Of a stretch of 24,814 nucleotides of DNA, positions 6,507 through 14,312 are shown one piece after another. Under the pieces are notes generated by a model. That model worked only from the letters and a program-made list of their open reading frames with translations, did no database searches and was not told the DNA's origin. The DNA is taken from the NCBI GenBank assembly GCA_023441965.1, contig JAEZNB010000057.1, positions 1 to 24,814 of the forward strand, written 5' to 3'. Made by a program: the position numbers and the translations under genes. Positions within the stretch are counted from its first letter, which is position 1. Each line of letters begins with the position of its first letter. This DNA comes from Bacillota bacterium. GTDB taxonomy: Bacteria; Bacillota; Clostridia; Lachnospirales; Lachnospiraceae.

Positions 6507-8351
6507 ATGGATGAAATGAATAACAACCAGGGAAACCCCGGTCAGGATCCGAATCAGATGTCCGGACAGCAGCAGGGTATGAATTTTGATCCCTACACAG
6601 GTCAACCGTACAATCAAAACCAGGGTCCCGTAAATCCGGAGACCGGAAACACCTATTGGGAGAATCAGAACGCCGCTCAGGACCCTAACCAGGGCTATGC
6701 AGGCCAGCAGAACGCTCCCGGGCAGGAGACACCTGCACAGTTTTATCAGTCTTATCAGCAGCAGATGGGTGGAAATCCTTATCAGACTCCAAAGCAGCAA
6801 GAGCCGAAGAAACCCAAGAAGAAGCTGGTAGCAACACTGGTTACTCTTGTTCTGGTGCTTGCCCTCGCAGGTACAGCCTTTGCCTTCAAGGATAAAATTC
6901 TGAATGCCCTCTCCTTAGGAGCGAAAAGTCCTGCTGAGTACTATGCATCCGTAGAGCAGAAGGCCTTAAATGCTTCTATCGATAAAATGCTGAAGAGCCA
7001 CGAAAGCTTTGATCCCAGCAAGCCCATGGCTTACAAGGTCTCTGCAGAGCTTACCTATGATAAAGCAACCTTAAGCTCCTTATTGACAGGATATTTGGGA
7101 ATGTCCATCGTGGATCTCGAAGACATGATCGGTATTTCTCTTGACAGTATTGGTGCTGACATGACCGTTGCTCTGGACGACAATAAGCTCTACGATCAGA
7201 TTCTTCTGAAGCTGAACAAGGTGGATATCATAACCCTTGAACTGCTTTTAGACACTGTTCAGCAGGAGCTGCTGATGCGTTTGCCTGAGCTTAGTCCCGC
7301 CTATGTAAGACAAAGCATTGATCCTGAATACGTTATGGATAGCTTCTCCTTTGATACGGATGTTGACCTCGATCTGTTAAAGGATATCAAGGCAGAAGAT
7401 GTCGCAGATTTCACGAAGCGTTATGTTAAGGTTATTACCGATAATATCAAGAATGTTGAGTTTACCAGGGGAGAGGAACTTGAGATCGGAGATACTTCCG
7501 AGAAGGCTAATCTCCTGACCGTAACCATCGACGAAGAAACGATCGAAGACATTCTGAAGGCAGTAATAGAGGAAGCCAAGAAGGATAAGCTTATCCTTAA
7601 GCTTCTGCCGATATTCGAGATATCCAAGGCTGAATACACCGATGCTTTAGAAGAAGCAGCCAAAGAGCTTGAACGTGGTTTCTCCGGGTCCTCGGACGGT
7701 AAAGTGGAGATGCAGCTTTATGTAAACAAGGAAGATGAGATCATCGGACGTACCATCGAGGTATTTTCAGGTAAAGCTTCCCAGGGTGAATTAAGCTATG
7801 GGATTGCCACTAAGGGTAAGGATAGCGAGTATGAGTTCTATATCGAGGATGCAAATCACACCAGATATGTAGAAATCAGCGGAAACCATACGAAGACGAA
7901 GGATGCCTATACCGGTGAAGCCGAGGTCACAGTCTACGGAGCCGATTTCGGCATGAACTCCATGACCTTTAACATCGATTATGAGGATCTTCGTACCGAG
8001 ACTAAGGACGATCAGCACTATCATTACGGAAAGCTCAGCTTATCCTCCATTCTTCTAATGGGTATGGAGCTCGGTCTTGAATATGATGTGGTTGATGGCG
8101 TTCAGCATAGTAAGCTTTCTGTTGGAATGGGAAGCACCTCCATCATCGGCCTGGACATCGCTGCAGAGCGTCTGAAGAGCTTTACCATTCCAAAGACTGA
8201 CAGCTCAGCACAGATTTTCGATAGCATCGATTCCTCAGACTATGAAGCTACCATCGATGTCGAGAAGTTCATCCGGGATTTGTCTGACAGACTGGGTATA
8301 GACCTGAATACATTAATGGAGAATTTAATGTTCTCAGGATTCTTATATTAA
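6507..8351 (+). CDS. Membrane-anchored extracytoplasmic protein with Q/N/G/P-rich tail, unknown function
   Basis: I do not recognise this 614-residue protein. Residues 1-100 are low-complexity, rich in Q, N, G, P and Y, with no Cys. A basic patch KKPKKK (101-106) is followed by one membrane segment at about 107-127. So a type II topology is likely: cytoplasmic disordered tail, one anchor, and an outside domain of about 485 residues rich in acidic and hydrophobic patches. There is no lipobox, LPXTG motif or catalytic signature. Start ATG has AGGGGGA 8 nt upstream. It has a near-consensus promoter and a structured leader, and ends at a hairpin terminator. The tail composition resembles intrinsically disordered tails of bacterial single-pass membrane proteins, but that gives no function. 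Confidence 0.85.
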   Translation: MDEMNNNQGNPGQDPNQMSGQQQGMNFDPYTGQPYNQNQGPVNPETGNTYWENQNAAQDPNQGYAGQQNAPGQETPAQFYQSYQQQMGGNPYQTPKQQEPKKPKKKLVATLVTLVLVLALAGTAFAFKDKILNALSLGAKSPAEYYASVEQKALNASIDKMLKSHESFDPSKPMAYKVSAELTYDKATLSSLLTGYLGMSIVDLEDMIGISLDSIGADMTVALDDNKLYDQILLKLNKVDIITLELLLDTVQQELLMRLPELSPAYVRQSIDPEYVMDSFSFDTDVDLDLLKDIKAEDVADFTKRYVKVITDNIKNVEFTRGEELEIGDTSEKANLLTVTIDEETIEDILKAVIEEAKKDKLILKLLPIFEISKAEYTDALEEAAKELERGFSGSSDGKVEMQLYVNKEDEIIGRTIEVFSGKASQGELSYGIATKGKDSEYEFYIEDANHTRYVEISGNHTKTKDAYTGEAEVTVYGADFGMNSMTFNIDYEDLRTETKDDQHYHYGKLSLSSILLMGMELGLEYDVVDGVQHSKLSVGMGSTSIIGLDIAAERLKSFTIPKTDSSAQIFDSIDSSDYEATIDVEKFIRDLSDRLGIDLNTLMENLMFSGFLY

Positions 8352-8386
8352 AACCGATACCGGATATCAGAAATAACAAGTAACAG

Positions 8387-8440
8387 AGGGAGCCGATACA
8401 GGCCTGATAAACCGCCTGAAGTCAGCTCCTTCTTTATTTA
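8387..8440 (+). terminator. Terminator after the 614-residue gene
   Basis: AGGGAGC (8387-8393) pairs with GCTCCTT (8425-8431) with one GU pair, and the inner CAGGC/GCCTG stem (8399-8403 with 8414-8418) stabilises it. CTTTATTTATATTTATTT follows on the plus strand. Confidence 0.65.
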
Positions 8441-8564
8441 TATTTATTTAATAAGAATTTTCTTTTTTTCTCTATTCCCTTGTGATAAACTTAAAATATC
8501 AGCCGGTAAAACCGGTACTATTCATTGTCATACAATATGCTGAATGCACTTATATGGAGGAATT

Positions 8565-9269
8565 ATGCCAAAACAAACCAGACTGAATGACAGTGCGGAG
8601 ATATACCAGCAGAGGGAGGACTTAAGCGAGAGGGACAAGCTGAAGGGGATGACCTTCAAGGAGAAGCTTGCTTATCTCTGGGAGTATTATAAGCTTCATG
8701 CCCTGTTTACCATAGTGGCTCTTGCGATCATCGCATATGTTGTCTATGAAATCATTACACCGGATATAGAGACACAGCTCTATGTAGCTGTGATCGACAA
8801 CCCTGTTGAACCAGCTGTCCTGGAGGAATTTGAAGCGAAGCTTTCCGAATATCTGCAGATAATTCCGGAGAAGGAAGAGGTTAAGATCAATCCCCAGTTT
8901 TACTTCAGCGGAGACGGGGAGTATTCGATGAACATGAGACAGGTTCTGGTAACCTATGTGGCCGCCCAGGATGTGGATATCATTATTGCTCCCAAATCAG
9001 AATTTGATTCCTATTCCTATTATGGTTATATGTACTCTCTGTCAGACCTGCTCCCGACCGATTTATACAGCAAGCTGTCAGATTACTTCTATATTGGGAC
9101 TCAGGAGGATAATCCCGAGGAGAAGGTCTATGGCATCTATCTGGATGAAGCCGCTCTGTTTAAGAATAATGAAAGAATATCCGCAGATAACCCCTATATC
9201 CTTGGTGTAGTTGGAAATGCACGACGTACCGATAATTCCGTGGAATTTATACGATATCTCTTCCGGTAA
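8565..9269 (+). CDS. Single-pass membrane protein with extracytoplasmic domain, unknown function
   Basis: This 234-residue protein has a charged cytoplasmic N-terminus (1-45), one membrane segment at about 46-65 (FTIVALAIIAYVVYEI) and an outside domain of about 165 residues. The stretch around VDIIIAPKSEFDSYSYYGYM followed by LSDLLP resembles the hinge wording of extracellular solute-binding proteins, but the domain is too short for one and the likeness may be chance. ATG at 8565 is chosen because GGAGG lies 5 nt upstream; an in-frame ATG at 8544 would swallow that site. It follows the 614-residue gene by about 210 nt and a terminator, so a separate promoter is likely, though none is convincing. 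The gap also has a CCGGT-AAA-ACCGG hairpin (8513-8526). Confidence 0.85.
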   Translation: MPKQTRLNDSAEIYQQREDLSERDKLKGMTFKEKLAYLWEYYKLHALFTIVALAIIAYVVYEIITPDIETQLYVAVIDNPVEPAVLEEFEAKLSEYLQIIPEKEEVKINPQFYFSGDGEYSMNMRQVLVTYVAAQDVDIIIAPKSEFDSYSYYGYMYSLSDLLPTDLYSKLSDYFYIGTQEDNPEEKVYGIYLDEAALFKNNERISADNPYILGVVGNARRTDNSVEFIRYLFR

Positions 9270-9281
9270 TAGTCCGGAGCG

Positions 9282-9309
9282 AAAAAAAACGGGCCAAAGC
9301 CCGTTTTTT
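9282..9309. terminator. Bidirectional terminator between convergent genes
   Basis: A-tract (9282-9289), CGGGC-CAAA-GCCCG stem-loop (9290-9303) and T-tract (9304-9309) make a terminator usable from both strands. It serves the plus-strand gene ending at 9269 and asd ending at 9380. Confidence 0.93.
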
Positions 9310-9379
9310 ATTATCTTTACTTCATTCCCAGTCCTTGAAAATCCTGAAAGGGTCCCGACCGGGAATGTACTTAAGTTTC

Positions 9380-10462
9380 TTATTTCTTCGTGATATACCC
9401 CTTCGCCTTTAACAGCTCCGCGGTCAGAACACCGCCGCCTGCTGCACCTCTTACGGTATTATGGGAAAGTCCTACGAATCTGTAATCAAAGACCTTATCC
9501 TCCCGGAGTCTGCCTAAGGTTACACCCATACCCCTTTCATAATCACGGTCCAGCTTGGCCTGGGGACGATTATCCTCCTCGAAGTACTTGATAAACTGCT
9601 TCGGGGCGCTGGGTAAATCCAGCTCCTGGGGTAGTCCCTTGAACTCATTCCAAGCCTTGATCATCTGCTCCTTGGTGGGCTTCTTCTCAAAGCTCACAAA
9701 GACTGCGGCAGTATGTCCATCCGTAACAGGAACACGGATACACTGAGTGGTGATCACAGGGCCTTCTGCCTTAACAATCTGTCCGTTCTCAACCTTACCC
9801 CAGATCCTTAAGGGCTCCTGCTCACTCTTCTCCTCTTCCCCTCCGATGTAGGGTATCACATTATCTACCATCTCCGGCCAGTCAGCAAAATTCTTACCTG
9901 CACCGGAAATCGCCTGATAGGTGGTTGCCACGACCAGCTTGGGTCCATATTCCTTCAAAGCATGCAGAGCAGGGGTGTAGCTCTGGATGGAACAATTGGG
10001 CTTAACAACAATAAAGCCCCTATCCGTTCCCAGACGTTTCTTCTGTGCCTCGATTACCTCCAGATGCTCCGGATTGAGTTCCGGTACAAGCATCGGAACG
10101 TCCGGAGTCCATCTGTGGGCACTATTGTTGGAAACGACGGGGGTCCCTGTCTTCGCATATGCTTCTTCGATCGCTTTGATTTCATCCTTCGTCATCTCCA
10201 CTGCGCTGAAAACGAAATCCACGCTGTCAGCCACAGCGGTAACATCACTTACGTCCTTCACGATCAGCTTCTTTATCTTATCCGGCATCGGTGTTGTCAT
10301 CTTCCAACGGTCACCTACTGCCTCCTCATAGGTCTTCCCTGCACTTCTCGGACTGGCTGCCACGGTAACCACCTCAAACCAGGGATGATCCTCCAGTAGT
10401 GATATAAAACGTTGTCCTACCATTCCGGTACCCCCAAGGATACCCACCCTAAACTTCTCCAT
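9380..10462 (-). CDS. asd: Aspartate-semialdehyde dehydrogenase
   Basis: Reduces aspartyl phosphate to aspartate semialdehyde with NADPH, the branch point to lysine/diaminopimelate, threonine and methionine. The NADP-binding loop GGTGMVG is at 10-16, the catalytic Cys157 lies in KPNCSIQ and the active-site His250 in TDGHTAAVF. The sequence is of the archaeal/fungal-like subclass common in clostridia, about 360 residues. The start ATG at 10462 follows GGAGG with 9 nt spacing; upstream in-frame starts lack a site and would add a non-conserved tail. It has its own promoter and is closed by the bidirectional terminator at 9282-9309; a weak terminator separates it from dus upstream. Confidence 0.97.
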   Translation of the reverse strand: MEKFRVGILGGTGMVGQRFISLLEDHPWFEVVTVAASPRSAGKTYEEAVGDRWKMTTPMPDKIKKLIVKDVSDVTAVADSVDFVFSAVEMTKDEIKAIEEAYAKTGTPVVSNNSAHRWTPDVPMLVPELNPEHLEVIEAQKKRLGTDRGFIVVKPNCSIQSYTPALHALKEYGPKLVVATTYQAISGAGKNFADWPEMVDNVIPYIGGEEEKSEQEPLRIWGKVENGQIVKAEGPVITTQCIRVPVTDGHTAAVFVSFEKKPTKEQMIKAWNEFKGLPQELDLPSAPKQFIKYFEEDNRPQAKLDRDYERGMGVTLGRLREDKVFDYRFVGLSHNTVRGAAGGGVLTAELLKAKGYITKK

Positions 10463-10520
10463 CGATCCATTCCTCCATAAATGTTTTCGTATGACATACA
10501 TTTGTCTTTATAGTAAGTAT

Positions 10521-10548
10521 ACTATACATTATTTCAGAAAAAAATCAA
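10521..10548 (-). promoter_or_regulatory. Promoter of asd
   Basis: TTGATT (10548-10543), 16-bp spacer, TATAGT (10526-10521) on the minus strand, in an A/T-rich region; TATACT immediately downstream is an alternative -10. Confidence 0.6.
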
Positions 10549-10560
10549 TCCTTTTTTATA

Positions 10561-10588
10561 CAAAAACATCGATTTGTTACAAATCAAT
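10561..10588 (-). terminator. Weak terminator behind dus
   Basis: On the minus strand ATTGATTTGT/ACAAATCGAT (10588-10568) forms a hairpin of 8-10 bp with one GU pair, followed by GTTTTTG. It contains the 15-bp palindrome GATTTGTTACAAATC, so an operator role for asd is an alternative reading. Confidence 0.45.
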
Positions 10589-10619
10589 AATATTGTATGC
10601 TTTTCTCTTCTTTGTTTGG

Positions 10620-11594
10620 TTATTTTTCTAGCTGCTCCCGGTAATCCTCCAACAGCTGAAGCAGATCCGAATAGGTCTCTATGGCATTCACACGATTCCT
10701 TAGTCTAGAGGAACCGGGATAACCCGTAGTATACCAGGCTACATGCTTCCGCATCTCCCTTATTCCCGTGAACTCTCCCTTATACTCAATCGCCAGCTTC
10801 CCATGGCGCAGAATCATATCCCTCAGCTCTTCAAAGCCCGGTTTCGGAAGAAGAATGCCTGTGGCCAGATATTCCTTAATCTGTTTGAACAGCCAGGGGT
10901 TCCCCCTGGCTCCTCTGGCTATCATGATGGCATCACAGCCTGTATGCTCCAGCATACGTTTCGCATCCTCCGGTGTCTGCACATCTCCACTGCCGATTAC
11001 CGGTATCGCCACGGCTTCCTTCACCTGACGGATGATATCCCAGTCCGCCTTACCGCTATAAAATTGCGATCTGGTCCTGGCATGGACCGCAATGGCTGCC
11101 GCTCCATTCTCCTCTGCGATTCTGGCTACCTCTACCGCATTGACATTGTCCTCGTCAAAGCCCTTCCGAATCTTAATGGTAACCGGCTTTTGAATGGCCC
11201 CGGATACCTTCCTTACGATTCTGCCGATCAGCTCCGGCTCCTTCATCAGGGCAGACCCCTCCCCATTATTTACTACCTTTGGAACCGGACAACCCATATT
11301 AATGTCCAGCAGATCGAAGCTCCTATGCTCTATCCTCTGGGCCATATCCGCCAGGATATCGGGATCGGAGCCGAATAACTGCAGGGCAGCCGGCCGTTCC
11401 TCTTCCGCAATCTGAAGAAGCTCCTCCGTATTTTTATTGTGATAGAGAATTCCCTTCGCACTGATCATCTCTGTATAGACCAGGTCAGCTCCCTTTTCCT
11501 TGCATAATAAACGAAATGGCAGGTCTGTTACTCCTGCCATCGGTCCTAAACAAAGCTTTCCTTGTAACGCAACATTTCCGATTTTAAAGCTCAT
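10620..11594 (-). CDS. dusB: tRNA-dihydrouridine synthase (DusB-like)
   Basis: An FMN enzyme that reduces uridines in the tRNA D-loop. The 324 residues have a TIM-barrel Dus pattern: GPMAGVTDLPFR near the N-terminus, the catalytic Cys102 in INMGCPVPKV, KIRKGFD, the HART motif (AVHARTRSQFYSGKADW) and the late GARGNPWLF phosphate-binding stretch. The C-terminal helical domain is present. The start ATG is the only reasonable one, though its best site (AGGAG) is unusually far, about 13 nt. It follows coaX by about 100 nt. The Dus subfamily is chosen from overall likeness; Firmicutes DusB members often sit near coaX or lysS. Confidence 0.95.
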   Translation of the reverse strand: MSFKIGNVALQGKLCLGPMAGVTDLPFRLLCKEKGADLVYTEMISAKGILYHNKNTEELLQIAEEERPAALQLFGSDPDILADMAQRIEHRSFDLLDINMGCPVPKVVNNGEGSALMKEPELIGRIVRKVSGAIQKPVTIKIRKGFDEDNVNAVEVARIAEENGAAAIAVHARTRSQFYSGKADWDIIRQVKEAVAIPVIGSGDVQTPEDAKRMLEHTGCDAIMIARGARGNPWLFKQIKEYLATGILLPKPGFEELRDMILRHGKLAIEYKGEFTGIREMRKHVAWYTTGYPGSSRLRNRVNAIETYSDLLQLLEDYREQLEK

Positions 11595-11661
11595 GCTTGT
11601 GTTCGCACTCCTATAGGTATTATCTTTCTGTCCTACTCACTCCCTGAATGGGAGTACAGAC

Positions 11662-11689
11662 CTCATAAATCCTGATTCTTTCCTGTCAA
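11662..11689 (-). promoter_or_regulatory. Possible internal promoter for dus
   Basis: TTGACA (11689-11684) with TATGAG (11667-11662) at 16 bp on the minus strand, in the coaX-dus gap. The -35 is perfect and the -10 is poor (4 of 6). A small hairpin ACTCCC-TGAAT-GGGAGT (11639-11655) lies just downstream. Confidence 0.35.
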
Positions 11690-11696
11690 CAGGTAG

Positions 11697-12470
11697 CTAT
11701 CTGTTCTTATTCTTATCATTGATTATCTTTAGACCCTTCAAGGTCAGGTTGGGATCATAAACCTTTATGATGTCCGTCGCATCCGCTATGATTTTACCCA
11801 GACCACCGGTTGCTACCACCTTGCATTCCTTGATACCTGACTCTGCCAGCATTCTCTTGACGATATATTCTGTTTGTCCGATACATCCGAAGACCAGGCC
11901 GGCCTGCATACTGGTTACGGTCTCCTTCGCCAGGATCGTATCCGGCATGGCAATTTCAATCTCCGGCAGCTTGGCAGTCCCTGTCCATAGGGCATTGGCG
12001 GCAATTCTAAGACCGGGGCTGGTAACTCCTGCGATAAAGGAGCCATCGGCTGTGATTAGGTCATAGGTAATCGCTGTACCAAAATCAATGACCAATACCG
12101 GTCCCCCATAGATTTCATAGGCGGCTACCGCATCCACGATTCTGTCCGCACCGATTTCTCTCGGATTGGCGGCAGCTATCTTAATACCTGTTTTCGTTCC
12201 CGCACCCACGATTAAGGGTGTCTGATTAATATATTTTATGATTCCTGAGGTCAGGGACCACATCAGCTTAGGTACAACAGAAGCAACGATTACGGAATCT
12301 ATATCCTCAACCTCAATTTTTCTCGATCTTAACAAATCACACAGCAGGAGCCCGTATTCATCAGAGGTCCTTGCCACCTGAGTTGTCATTCGGAAGCTTG
12401 CCTTCAGCTCATTGTCCTCAAAAACACCTAAGGTAATATTCGTATTACCCACATCTATAACCAGCAACAT
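11697..12470 (-). CDS. coaX: Type III pantothenate kinase
   Basis: Phosphorylates pantothenate with ATP, the first step of coenzyme A synthesis; type III enzymes are insensitive to CoA feedback. The 257 residues show the ASKHA-fold signatures: DVGNTN at 6-11 (phosphate-binding loop with Asp6), GADR at 107-110 (pantothenate site) and DFGTA at 129-133. The start ATG has GGGAGG 8 nt upstream. It lies 21 nt behind the 113-residue gene and so belongs to the argF unit. A possibly pantothenate-type ECF S component lies about 9 kb away in this window. Confidence 0.97.
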   Translation of the reverse strand: MLLVIDVGNTNITLGVFEDNELKASFRMTTQVARTSDEYGLLLCDLLRSRKIEVEDIDSVIVASVVPKLMWSLTSGIIKYINQTPLIVGAGTKTGIKIAAANPREIGADRIVDAVAAYEIYGGPVLVIDFGTAITYDLITADGSFIAGVTSPGLRIAANALWTGTAKLPEIEIAMPDTILAKETVTSMQAGLVFGCIGQTEYIVKRMLAESGIKECKVVATGGLGKIIADATDIIKVYDPNLTLKGLKIINDKNKNR

Positions 12471-12491
12471 AGATCCGACCTCCCTTTCCTT

Positions 12492-12833
12492 CTATAGTAA
12501 ATCCTCAGCAGCCTCTCCCAGAAAGAAGACCTTATAGTATATTTCCAAGGATTCTAAGAGCTCTGCCTTGGTTCTTTGCAGCTCCTTGATTTTTAAGGCA
12601 CTGCCAATCTCATCAAAGAGATAATCTGCTTCCTCAGCATCGACCTTAAACATTAAGGTGCCATCCTCATCGAATTCCAGGGAAAGCACTCCTCCCACAT
12701 CCTCGGTAAAGAGTACACACATAATCTTCAGTTCCTGCTTAATCTGTTCCGGCAAGGCCTGAAAATCCTCATTCAGATAGAACTTCCTCTCATAAGCACT
12801 GCTGGCGCATAACACAACCCTATCCTGATACAT
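12492..12833 (-). CDS. Small acidic cytoplasmic protein, unknown function
   Basis: This 113-residue protein has no membrane segment or signal peptide and is strongly acidic. It starts MYQDRVVLCASSAYERKFYLN. A leucine/glutamate-rich C-terminal half (about 68-113) is probably helical. I do not recognise a family or a catalytic motif. The start is supported by AAGGAG 7 nt upstream. It is tightly placed (35 nt after the small membrane protein, 21 nt before coaX), so it is probably cotranscribed with both. Codon use and context look native, and it is likely a real lineage-conserved gene. Confidence 0.8.
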   Translation of the reverse strand: MYQDRVVLCASSAYERKFYLNEDFQALPEQIKQELKIMCVLFTEDVGGVLSLEFDEDGTLMFKVDAEEADYLFDEIGSALKIKELQRTKAELLESLEIYYKVFFLGEAAEDLL

Positions 12834-12868
12834 GGTAAGACTCCTTATCCTTAAGTTAGCGGCTGAAG

Positions 12869-13153
12869 CTATTTCGCCATAAAAAACCGGATGGTCAGAT
12901 AACAGATCAGTATAATCAGTATCCCAAAGAAAATATAAGATATCCCTACATTCTGTTTCTTCTCCTTCACAACCTTCAGGCCGTTCATCACATAGATCAA
13001 GCCGGCAATCATAAATGCTGCAATCAGAAGGAAAACCTGACCCGGATAAAGAAAGTTCAGAAGGAGCAAAGGCACCAGAAGGATACTTAAATACCTGCTG
13101 ATCCGGTCATAAGACAGATGAAGTTCCTTTAAGCGTTTAACCAGCTTTCCCAT
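12869..13153 (-). CDS. Small membrane protein, unknown function
   Basis: The 94-residue product has a basic N-terminus (MGKLVKRLKELHLSYDR) and about three hydrophobic segments (roughly 22-39, 40-56 and 70-89), with a KVVKEKKQN loop between the last two. No known motif is visible. Start choice: ATG at 13153 is preceded by GGGAG with 7 nt spacing, giving a 25-nt gap to argF. An in-frame TTG at 13201 would overlap the argF end and has no good site. It is the second gene of the argF-coaX-dus unit. Confidence 0.7.
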   Translation of the reverse strand: MGKLVKRLKELHLSYDRISRYLSILLVPLLLLNFLYPGQVFLLIAAFMIAGLIYVMNGLKVVKEKKQNVGISYIFFGILIILICYLTIRFFMAK

Positions 13154-13178
13154 GAAACCGCTCCCGATGATCTGTTTC

Positions 13179-14117
13179 CTATCTGTTCCCCAGAGTTGCA
13201 ACCATAATTGCCTTTATGGTATGCATCCGGTTTTCTGCCTCGTCAAAGATTATATCAGCAAAGCGTTCAAAGACCTCCTCTGTCACCTCATACCCCTTTA
13301 CTGCCGGAAGGCAGTGCAGAAGTATGGTTGATGTCTTACCGGTCTTTGACAGCAGCTCATCGTTCACCTGATAAGGCTTTAAGAGCGTTACTCTCTCCGC
13401 GGCCAGGTCCTCTTCACCCATGGAGCACCATACATCCGTATAGACAGCATCCGCGCCTTCTATCGCATCAATACTGTCAGAAATCGTGATCACACTTCCG
13501 GAGCTCTTCCCGTAGCCCTCGCAGAGGGTTACCAGCTCTTTACCGGGCCATAGGGCTTTCGGAGCCAGGATGGTAATGTGTATCCCCATCTTCGCCGACC
13601 CAATCATCAGGCTGTTTGCCATATTATTACGTCCATCTCCGACATAGACAAGCTTCAACCCTTTAAGCTTACCAAACTGCTCCTTCAAAGTCAAGAAGTC
13701 AGCAAGAATCTGTGTGGGGTGGTAGTCATCCGTGAGTCCGTTCCAAACGGGTACACCGCTATACTTCGCAAGCTTTTCCACCGTTTCCTGCTTAAAACCA
13801 CGATACTCAATACCGTCGAACATTCTTCCCAGAACCCTGGCAGTATCTTCAACACTTTCCTTATGTCCCAAATGGATGTCATCCTTACCCAGATACTCAG
13901 GATGTCCTCCTTCATCGATACAGCCAATCGCGAATGCACATCTGGTTCTGGTAGAGGGCTTCTCAAAGATCAGAGCAATATTCTTCCCCTTCAGGCTGTT
14001 TCCTGTGATTCCCTTCTTTTTATCTTCCTTTAATTTTGCAGCTAACACCAATAAATATTCAATTTCCTCCAAAGTAAAATCCTTCAAGGTCAAAAAGCTT
14101 CTTCCCTTCAATGTCAT
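13179..14117 (-). CDS. argF: Ornithine carbamoyltransferase
   Basis: Joins carbamoyl phosphate and ornithine to give citrulline in arginine synthesis. The 312 residues carry STRTR (55-59, carbamoyl-phosphate loop), HPTQ (133-136), DVWCSMGEE from 228 (ornithine loop) and HCLP (268-271). The ATG at 14117 is chosen: an AAGGGTG-type site lies about 6 nt upstream and it gives the usual MxLKGRxFLTLKDF start; a GTG at 14138 is poorer. No arginine deiminase or carbamate kinase gene is nearby and an ARG-box-like palindrome overlaps the promoter, both favouring the anabolic enzyme over arcB. First gene of a five-gene unit. Confidence 0.95.
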   Translation of the reverse strand: MTLKGRSFLTLKDFTLEEIEYLLVLAAKLKEDKKKGITGNSLKGKNIALIFEKPSTRTRCAFAIGCIDEGGHPEYLGKDDIHLGHKESVEDTARVLGRMFDGIEYRGFKQETVEKLAKYSGVPVWNGLTDDYHPTQILADFLTLKEQFGKLKGLKLVYVGDGRNNMANSLMIGSAKMGIHITILAPKALWPGKELVTLCEGYGKSSGSVITISDSIDAIEGADAVYTDVWCSMGEEDLAAERVTLLKPYQVNDELLSKTGKTSTILLHCLPAVKGYEVTEEVFERFADIIFDEAENRMHTIKAIMVATLGNR

Positions 14118-14181
14118 ATCCTTCACCCTTTCCTGCACTCTCTTGGTAAATAAAATATCCAGATTTATATTTATGCCGATA

Positions 14182-14199
14182 AATGTTTATTTATACATT
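14182..14199. promoter_or_regulatory. ARG-box-like operator over argF -10
   Basis: The 18-bp AATGTTTATTTATACATT has inverted AATGT/ACATT ends around an A/T-only core, the general shape of ArgR/AhrC boxes. It overlaps the predicted -10 of argF, a position suited to repression. Further A/T-rich half-sites (TATATTTATG, 14167-14175 region) follow downstream. Binding is inferred. Confidence 0.5.
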
Positions 14200-14223
14200 A
14201 TTACAAGTCCGGTCCTTTGTCAA
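14195..14223 (-). promoter_or_regulatory. Promoter of argF
   Basis: Perfect -35 TTGACA (14223-14218) on the minus strand, with TAATGT (14200-14195) at 17 bp; the -10 is weak (3 of 6 positions). It starts right after the terminator of the sulfatase gene. Confidence 0.55.
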
Positions 14224-14227
14224 GTCT

Positions 14228-14281
14228 GAAAAAGAAATAACTGCTCAAAACAATGCCGGTAAGCCTCGGTTTTGAGCAGTT
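14228..14281 (-). terminator. Terminator of the LTA-synthase-family gene
   Basis: Perfect 13-bp stem AACTGCTCAAAAC/GTTTTGAGCAGTT (14281-14269 with 14251-14239) with a 17-nt loop, followed by ATTTCTTTTTC on the minus strand. Confidence 0.92.
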
Positions 14282-14312
14282 ATACTTAGTATTTATACAA
14301 TTGGTAATCGGT

